From: Alphaproteobacteria bacterium
GTDB lineage: Bacteria; Pseudomonadota; Alphaproteobacteria; Rhodospirillales; WMHbin7
Assembly: GCA_015232335.1 (NCBI GenBank)
Contig: JADFZV010000001.1
Location: 1-64,000 of the forward strand
DNA length: 64,000 nt
Direction of reading: 5' to 3'
Shown here: positions 59,031 to 64,000 of the stretch, one piece after another
Position numbering within the stretch: the stretch's first letter is position 1
How the letters are laid out: each line of letters starts with the position of its first letter
Made by a program: the position numbers and the translations under genes
The notes under the pieces: model-generated
Told to the model about the DNA's origin: nothing
The model's input: the letters and a program-made list of their open reading frames with translations, nothing else
Databases searched by the model: none

Positions 59031-60083
59031 ATGCTTAGAAGAATTGCCTTTATAATCATTATGTTGGCGCTTCCTCTGGCCGTCTTGGAGCTGTTCAGCC
59101 AGGCCCTATACTATTGGAAATATGGCGAACCGCCCTGGGCGGCAGAGGTCCAGGAGCGGTTCAATTTCCGTCCGTTCACGCGACTTGTCTCAGACCGGCG
59201 CAACATGACGATGCTGTCCAACGCGGACATTTCCTTTGGTTCCTGGAATGTTTTGACCGATGAGCACGGCTTTCGAATTAGCGCTGGCGCCAGAAATTCT
59301 GTCAAAAAGGGTCCCTCCATCCTTTTTCTTGGTGATTCGGTTCCTTTCGGCTGGGGCCTTGATGCTGAATATTCCACGCCGGCACAACTTGAGCGTTTCC
59401 TTGCAGAGGCGGGAAGGGCGCAACCTATTCTGAATGCCGCCATTCCCTCCTATTCCCTGCACCAGGCGATCGAGCGGTATTTGTTGGAAATCGCCGGGCG
59501 TCATCCCATCGAAGTTATCGTCCTATGGAGTTACGACCCCGTGACTCAGCTTGCCCTTCTGGGCAATCAATGGACACCAGACATCAATTGGACGACCCAG
59601 TCTCCCGCCATAGCCAGGGCCAATGAATTTCAAATTGAGGAGCGCTCATACAGTGCTGCCGTGGCTATCTTAAGGAAATTCGCCGCCCGCTTGATTGAGG
59701 GAACCGCGATACTTGAACATTTCGATCCTGCCGATGCGCCTACAGCCAAGCGGTTTCAAAGTGACATTTCGGCCCGCCTCGATAGTTTTCATGCGGTAAT
59801 CAAGGGACAAGGCGTGCGACGCCTGATATTGCTGCCTCTGTCGGCCCCCCGCTCGTCGCGGGAAGGGTTTTCCCCTGCCCGCAGGGCTGCCGTGGCTTTG
59901 TTCAATCAAACGCTTTCCCGCTTTGCCCGCCAGCATGACGATGTTCATTTTATCGACGTGCAGGCCCTGCTTGACGCCCATCCAGAAGACAAGGTTTTTC
60001 TGGATCAGTGTTGCCATTTAACCGAAATGGGAAGCGCCCTTGTGGCAATGGCCCTGAAGAAGGATTTACTTTCAGAACCTTAA
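59031..60083 (+). CDS. SGNH/GDSL-like hydrolase, membrane-anchored
   Basis: The 350-residue protein has an N-terminal membrane helix or signal (LRRIAFIIIMLALPLAVLEL, 2-20). The SGNH nucleophile block LFLGDSVPFGWG (Ser103) lies near 98-110, and a late DQCCHLT could provide the Asp-His pair, though the spacing is one residue longer than usual. Such periplasmic proteins add or remove O-acetyl or other acyl groups on polysaccharides. The ATG at 59031 gives a normal membrane N-terminus after a G-rich leader (GGGGGATGGGG). It lies at the boundary between the long minus-strand operon and the next plus-strand genes. Confidence 0.75.
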   Translation: MLRRIAFIIIMLALPLAVLELFSQALYYWKYGEPPWAAEVQERFNFRPFTRLVSDRRNMTMLSNADISFGSWNVLTDEHGFRISAGARNSVKKGPSILFLGDSVPFGWGLDAEYSTPAQLERFLAEAGRAQPILNAAIPSYSLHQAIERYLLEIAGRHPIEVIVLWSYDPVTQLALLGNQWTPDINWTTQSPAIARANEFQIEERSYSAAVAILRKFAARLIEGTAILEHFDPADAPTAKRFQSDISARLDSFHAVIKGQGVRRLILLPLSAPRSSREGFSPARRAAVALFNQTLSRFARQHDDVHFIDVQALLDAHPEDKVFLDQCCHLTEMGSALVAMALKKDLLSEP

Positions 60084-60182
60084 TGTGGCATTAGTTGGTG
60101 GCACAGACAGATATGTAGGACTGGCCCCTTGAACGAAAGAGGCTAGGTTGAGTTTGTTGACCCCTGAGGAAGGCTTATCTAT

Positions 60183-60608
60183 TTGAAACCATTGCCAGAT
60201 ATTCCCGTCGAACGCATCGAGTCGCTCGGAAGACTTTTAGGCCTGATCATCAAGGGCGGCCCCTCGCCTGATCGTACGACCTTTCTGACCGAAAATGACC
60301 TGCCGTTCCAGGCGGGCTTTGTTGTTTATGGCAAGGGTGGCGCTGTGGTGCCGCATATCCATCATCCGGTGAAGCGCGAGTTGACGACGACAAGCGAGGT
60401 TCTGCTGGTGCGTCAGGGCTCGTGCCGGGTCGATTTCTACGACGAGGCGCGCCAGCTCATCGAGACACACCATCTGGTCGCCGGCGATCTGGTTATTTTT
60501 TACGAAGGCGGCCATGGCGTTCGCATGCCCGACGAGGATTGCGTCCTGTTTGAAATCAAGCAAGGCCCTTATCCCGGCATGGATGAGAAGGAACGTTTCA
60601 CGCCATGA
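60183..60608 (+). CDS. Cupin-fold protein
   Basis: The 141-residue protein has a single cupin barrel: VVPHIHHPVKRE supplies two metal-binding His and a Glu, and GDLVIFYEGGHGVRM gives the second motif. In glycan clusters such small cupins act as sugar isomerases or accessory proteins (WbuC- or FdtA-like), but the specific job is not evident. The TTG start has GAGGAAGG at suitable distance. It overlaps the aminotransferase gene by four bases, so the two are cotranslated and possibly work on the same sugar. Confidence 0.75.
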   Translation: MKPLPDIPVERIESLGRLLGLIIKGGPSPDRTTFLTENDLPFQAGFVVYGKGGAVVPHIHHPVKRELTTTSEVLLVRQGSCRVDFYDEARQLIETHHLVAGDLVIFYEGGHGVRMPDEDCVLFEIKQGPYPGMDEKERFTP

Positions 60609-61726
60609 TTCCCGTCAACGAGCCCTGGCTGACCGAAACGGATCAGGCTTATGTCGCCGAGTGTGTACGCACCGGCTGGATTTCCTCGGCAGGCACCTTC
60701 ATCGACCGTTTCGAGAGGGGTTGGGCCGATTTTTGCGGACGCAAGCATGGCGTTGCCGTCGCCAACGGCTCGCTGGCGCTCGATCTGGCCGTCGAATCCT
60801 TGAAGCTGGAGCCCGGCTTCGAGGCCATTCTGCCCAGCTTCACCATCATCTCCTGCGCCCAGGCCATCTTGCATGCGGGCGGTGTGCCGGTGGCGGTCGA
60901 TTGCGACCCCGATACCTGGTGTATCGATCCGGCCGCCGTTTTAAAGGCGATCACGCCCAAGACTCGTCTTTTGATGCCGATTCATATTTACGGCCATCCG
61001 GCGCCCATGGAACCCCTGCTTGAAATCGCGAAACAACATGGCCTCAAGGTCATAGAAGATGCCGCGGAAGCCCATGGAGGCGAGGTTTGCGTGAAGGGTG
61101 ACTGGAGGCGTACTGGGTCTTTTGGCGATGCCAGTTGCTTTAGTTTTTATGCCAACAAGATCGTCACCACCGGCGAAGGCGGCATGGTTCTCACCGACGA
61201 CGATGCCCTGGCTGGCGAATTACGCGCCCGGCGCAACCTGTGTTTCGGAAGACAGCGCCGCTTCGTGCACGAGGAACTGGGCCATAATTTCCGTCTTACC
61301 AACATGCAAGCCGCCCTGGGCGTTGCCCAGATTGAGCGCATCGAAACGATTCTCGAGCGCAAGCGCTGGCTGGGAAAAACCTATTCCGAACGCCTGCAGG
61401 GAATCGCAGGCCTCAAGCTTCCGGTCGAGCGGCCCTGGGCGCGAAATGTCTGGTGGATGTACGGCATCGAATTAGAAGAATCGGTTCCCTTCGATGCCGA
61501 GGAATTTGCCAGGCGGCTGAAGGCCAAGGGCGTCGATACGCGCCCCTTCTTTCTTGGCATGCATGAGCAGCCCGCCCTTAAGCGCCTGGGACTGTTCAAG
61601 GATCTGCACCTGCCGGTCACCGAGCGGATCGCCCGCCGCGGCCTTTACCTGCCTTCCGGCCTGACGCTTAGCGAGGAGCAAATGGGGCTCGTGGTCAAGG
61701 CTGTGCGCGAGGTTCTGGTGTCATGA
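60605..61726 (+). CDS. DegT/DnrJ/EryC1/StrS-family aminotransferase (perosamine synthase-like)
   Basis: The 373-residue PLP enzyme begins IPVNEPWLTETD, typical of GDP-perosamine synthases and relatives. It has EDAAEAHGGE and the Schiff-base Lys185 in FYANKIVTTGEGGM, the last also common in that group. It likely forms a 4-amino sugar nucleotide from a 4-keto intermediate. No GDP-mannose 4,6-dehydratase was recognised in the window, so the substrate may come from elsewhere or be another sugar. It overlaps the cupin gene by four bases and the methyltransferase gene by four. Confidence 0.9.
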   Translation: MIPVNEPWLTETDQAYVAECVRTGWISSAGTFIDRFERGWADFCGRKHGVAVANGSLALDLAVESLKLEPGFEAILPSFTIISCAQAILHAGGVPVAVDCDPDTWCIDPAAVLKAITPKTRLLMPIHIYGHPAPMEPLLEIAKQHGLKVIEDAAEAHGGEVCVKGDWRRTGSFGDASCFSFYANKIVTTGEGGMVLTDDDALAGELRARRNLCFGRQRRFVHEELGHNFRLTNMQAALGVAQIERIETILERKRWLGKTYSERLQGIAGLKLPVERPWARNVWWMYGIELEESVPFDAEEFARRLKAKGVDTRPFFLGMHEQPALKRLGLFKDLHLPVTERIARRGLYLPSGLTLSEEQMGLVVKAVREVLVS

Positions 61727-62496
61727 GCGGCGTTTTCGGCGATCTCTATTCCGATGCCTATGATGATTTCTATGTCGGCAAGGATTATGGCGCCGAATGC
61801 GACATGATCGAAGCCCTGGCCGGAAAGATCGTGGGCCCCGGCCCCTACCGCCTGCTTGATCTGGGCTGCGGCACCGGCAACCACGCCCTGCCCCTGGCCA
61901 GACGCGGCCATACCGTGGTCGGCGTCGATCGTTCACCCGCCATGCTGGAAAGGGCTCGGCGCAAGGCGCTGCAGGAAGGTGTGGCCTTGTCGTTTCACGA
62001 AGCGGATATTCGCGCTGTTTCCCTGCAAGATGAGGCGGCTTTCGATATCGCCACGATGATGTTCGCTGTGCTGGGCTATCAGACTACCAACCAGGACGCC
62101 CTGGATGCCTTAAGGGCCGCCAGGAACCATCTGCGCCAAGGGGGGGCTTTTATTTTCGATGTCTGGTTCGGCCCGGCCGTTCTTGACCAGAAGCCCGAGC
62201 GGCGCTTTCGCGCCATTCCGACCCGAACCGGCGAGATTCTGCGCGCCGTCGAATCTTCTGTGGATGTGCTTTCCCAGGTCTGCACCGTGTCCTACGAATT
62301 GTGGTCGATCGAAAAGGATCGGATCGTCGGACGCACGCGCGAAGATCACGGCATGCGGTTTTATTTCCCGCTTGAGCTTGATTCACTGCTTTCCCAGGCG
62401 GGCTTCAAGCTGGAACAACTGGGACGCTTCGAATCACCCGAGCAGCTTCCAGATTCATCGGCCTGGAACGTCGTGGGCCTAGCCCGCGCGGTTTAA
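61723..62496 (+). CDS. Class I SAM-dependent methyltransferase
   Basis: The 257-residue protein has motif I as DLGCGTG (46-52), GVDRSPAMLE for motif II and FDIATMMFAVLGYQ for motif IV. It probably methylates a sugar hydroxyl or amine (for example N-methylating the amino sugar made by the preceding aminotransferase), but the substrate is not known. It overlaps the aminotransferase by four bases and interlocks by four with the convergent GT-C gene. A seven-G run (62140-62146) codes for Gly-Gly near residue 140. Confidence 0.87.
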   Translation: MSGVFGDLYSDAYDDFYVGKDYGAECDMIEALAGKIVGPGPYRLLDLGCGTGNHALPLARRGHTVVGVDRSPAMLERARRKALQEGVALSFHEADIRAVSLQDEAAFDIATMMFAVLGYQTTNQDALDALRAARNHLRQGGAFIFDVWFGPAVLDQKPERRFRAIPTRTGEILRAVESSVDVLSQVCTVSYELWSIEKDRIVGRTREDHGMRFYFPLELDSLLSQAGFKLEQLGRFESPEQLPDSSAWNVVGLARAV

Positions 62497-64000
62497 TTTC
62501 CGCGCTCGATCAGGCTGACATCCCCCATATGGACTATCCGGTGCCCACCGCCCTGGAAGGGCTGAGGCAGGCTGCTTTCCGCGAGTTGTCCGGGAAAAAC
62601 GGCATAGCGCCAGGGAACCTGGGTGACCCTGTGCCATTCGCGATTGATCCTGACCTCGCCTTTCCAGACATTGTATTCGCGGTCGTCGGGCAGGACGCGG
62701 TCGCCAACCAAGGCATCGTAATTGCGATCGCCCGACCATTGAAGGGCTAGGCGAATATTGTATTCGGGTGTCAGCACCCGATAGGACCAAAGGCGGAATT
62801 CACCCTGGGCCAAAGGCAGGGCCAGGATGTCTTGGCGGGCCATCCGCATTCTATTTTCAACGGCTTTCCTTTCTTGCTCCTCACCGATTTGCCCAAGTCC
62901 TGCGATCAGGGCAAAAGCCATAACAGGCAGGGCAAGAAACTGCTGCCAGCGAGCGCCCTCCCAGCAATGGCAAAGCCAATAAACCCCTGCGGGCAGCAGG
63001 GCTGCCGTGGAAACCAGATATTTTAAGCTGGGGAACTTCAGAAACATGACGAAGCCCGAGGCATAGACCAAAAGCAAGACCGTCGCCATGGGGAGGGTCC
63101 GGCGGATAAAGCCCATGTCGCTGCGCCGCCGGAAAAGTGCCAGCGTCATCCCGCTGCCGATGGCGACGACCATAAAAAACAGGATGCCCGCCTGATAAGG
63201 CAGAGTTTGAGAAAAGACCTGGTCCTGACCAGCGCCTGGAAGATTCTTCGTTTCAGCCCCAAAAACGATGCTGGCATGAAAGGAAAGCATCTTCATGATG
63301 TCGCGATGGGTAAATTTCCCATCGAGAAAAAGGGCCAGGATCTCCAATCCCAGAACAACGCCCAGCAGTATCCAGAGCGCAGCGCCAATCCCCTGGCGCC
63401 AGGTCAGGCGACCTACCAGAACAGCCGCCACCAGCCCGCCGCCGGCAGCCAGCAGCCAGGCGATGTAATGCATCTTGATGCTGTAGGCGCCAATGCCCAC
63501 AAAGCCCAGCCAAAGCCAATCACGTGCTTTGGCTTCGCCCTGTGATCGGCCCAACGTGCTCAGCAAGGCCAGCGTGAACAAGGCGCCCGCGATGGGGCCG
63601 AAGGATGGGTCGTCTAGGAAAAAGACACCGTATTCCCAATTCGGCTGATAGGTAAACAACGCAGCCGCAACAGCCAATGCCGCAGATGCTCCCAAGGGAC
63701 GTGCTAGGATGAACAAGCGGCTCAACGCGAACAGCGACAGCCCCAGAACCAGCAGGCGCTGAATCAGAAAAACCCGCGACGGATCGTTAAGCGTCGCCGT
63801 CGCCAAATCGGCGGTTTTTGTAAAATTCACGCCATCGGCCAGACGAAAGGCCAACCAACCGCTCAATTGGTGAGGCAAGGCCGGAGAAACGTAATTGTTC
63901 AGAATACTGCGCCGCCCCTTGCCGATGCTCTCGGTCAGCCATTGATCGATATTGATGGCGTAGCCCATTGTCAGTTCGGCAAATTCGTTGCCGTGGTACC
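62493..64000 (-). CDS. GT-C-like polytopic membrane protein (partial, runs off right edge)
   Basis: The visible part, 502 residues, has roughly eight to ten membrane helices and a soluble C-terminal domain. The frame stays open past the ATG at 63968 to the window edge, and the added residues (YHGNEFAELTMGYAINIDQW) look coding. The true start therefore probably lies beyond base 64000. Helix arrangement suggests a periplasm-facing GT-C glycosyltransferase. It converges on the methyltransferase gene with a four-base stop interlock. The soluble C-terminus ends in VSLIERGN. Confidence 0.65.
   Translation of the reverse strand, partial: YHGNEFAELTMGYAINIDQWLTESIGKGRRSILNNYVSPALPHQLSGWLAFRLADGVNFTKTADLATATLNDPSRVFLIQRLLVLGLSLFALSRLFILARPLGASAALAVAAALFTYQPNWEYGVFFLDDPSFGPIAGALFTLALLSTLGRSQGEAKARDWLWLGFVGIGAYSIKMHYIAWLLAAGGGLVAAVLVGRLTWRQGIGAALWILLGVVLGLEILALFLDGKFTHRDIMKMLSFHASIVFGAETKNLPGAGQDQVFSQTLPYQAGILFFMVVAIGSGMTLALFRRRSDMGFIRRTLPMATVLLLVYASGFVMFLKFPSLKYLVSTAALLPAGVYWLCHCWEGARWQQFLALPVMAFALIAGLGQIGEEQERKAVENRMRMARQDILALPLAQGEFRLWSYRVLTPEYNIRLALQWSGDRNYDALVGDRVLPDDREYNVWKGEVRINREWHRVTQVPWRYAVFPGQLAESSLPQPFQGGGHRIVHMGDVSLIERGN

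Noticed and set aside
60084..60182. Small RNA or peptide gene between the SGNH protein and the cupin
   Set aside because: No open frame with a start and ribosome binding site of its own, and no strong hairpin with T-run.

Overview
The window looks like a chromosomal segment from a GC-rich alphaproteobacterium, probably Rhodospirillales/Magnetospirillum-like. This rests on the ~1,530-residue NAD-dependent glutamate dehydrogenase, codon use rich in G/C at third positions, and the general style of the surface-polysaccharide genes. I could not run any search, so the taxonomy is inference. No rRNA, tRNA, CRISPR array or replication origin was seen.

Layout. (1) 1-1590 is a small accessory patch: the end of an IS3-family element, a frameshifted gene it cut, and an MqsRA toxin-antitoxin pair with its palindromic operator. 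(2) 1739-9563 is mostly household: a CsoSCA-like carbonic anhydrase homologue, a Sel1-repeat protein, a Tat-exported dienelactone hydrolase, a small membrane protein and the large glutamate dehydrogenase. (3) 9560-17004 is a tightly overlapping minus-strand operon with an FkbH-like protein, an acyl-carrier-like protein, a GNAT-like protein, a MaoC-SDR fusion, a deacetylase-like protein and a B12-binding radical SAM enzyme. It reads as a carrier-bound acyl-group pathway, perhaps for decorating a glycan. (4) 17320-40895 holds glycan assembly genes: GT2, GT4 and GT-C glycosyltransferases, two asparagine-synthetase-like amidotransferases, sugar epimerases, a UDP-sugar dehydrogenase, C-methyltransferases, a Nudix hydrolase, two B12-binding radical SAM enzymes and galE. 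(5) 41041-44080 (plus) carries a radical SAM/SPASM enzyme, an M20 hydrolase and a methyltransferase. (6) 44077-58905 (minus) is one 13-gene run with mostly overlapping or nearly touching genes: three GT2s, two SPASM enzymes, a carbamoyltransferase, a PHP hydrolase, an ATP-grasp ligase, a third amidotransferase, a creatininase-family protein, an epimerase, a fourth B12 radical SAM enzyme and an aminotransferase. (7) 59031-64000 has an SGNH-like protein, a cupin, a second DegT-type aminotransferase, a methyltransferase and a GT-C protein that runs off the right edge.

Together, regions 3-7 look like a locus making one or more elaborate cell-surface glycans (O-antigen or capsule type). The sugars may be oxidised to uronic acids, amidated, aminated, C-methylated, carbamoylated and acylated. 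No flippase, Wzy polymerase, ABC exporter or chain-length regulator was recognised, so the export machinery is probably outside the window. The best candidates for undescribed chemistry are the FkbH/ACP operon (9.6-17 kb) and the radical SAM/ATP-grasp/creatininase operon (44-59 kb).
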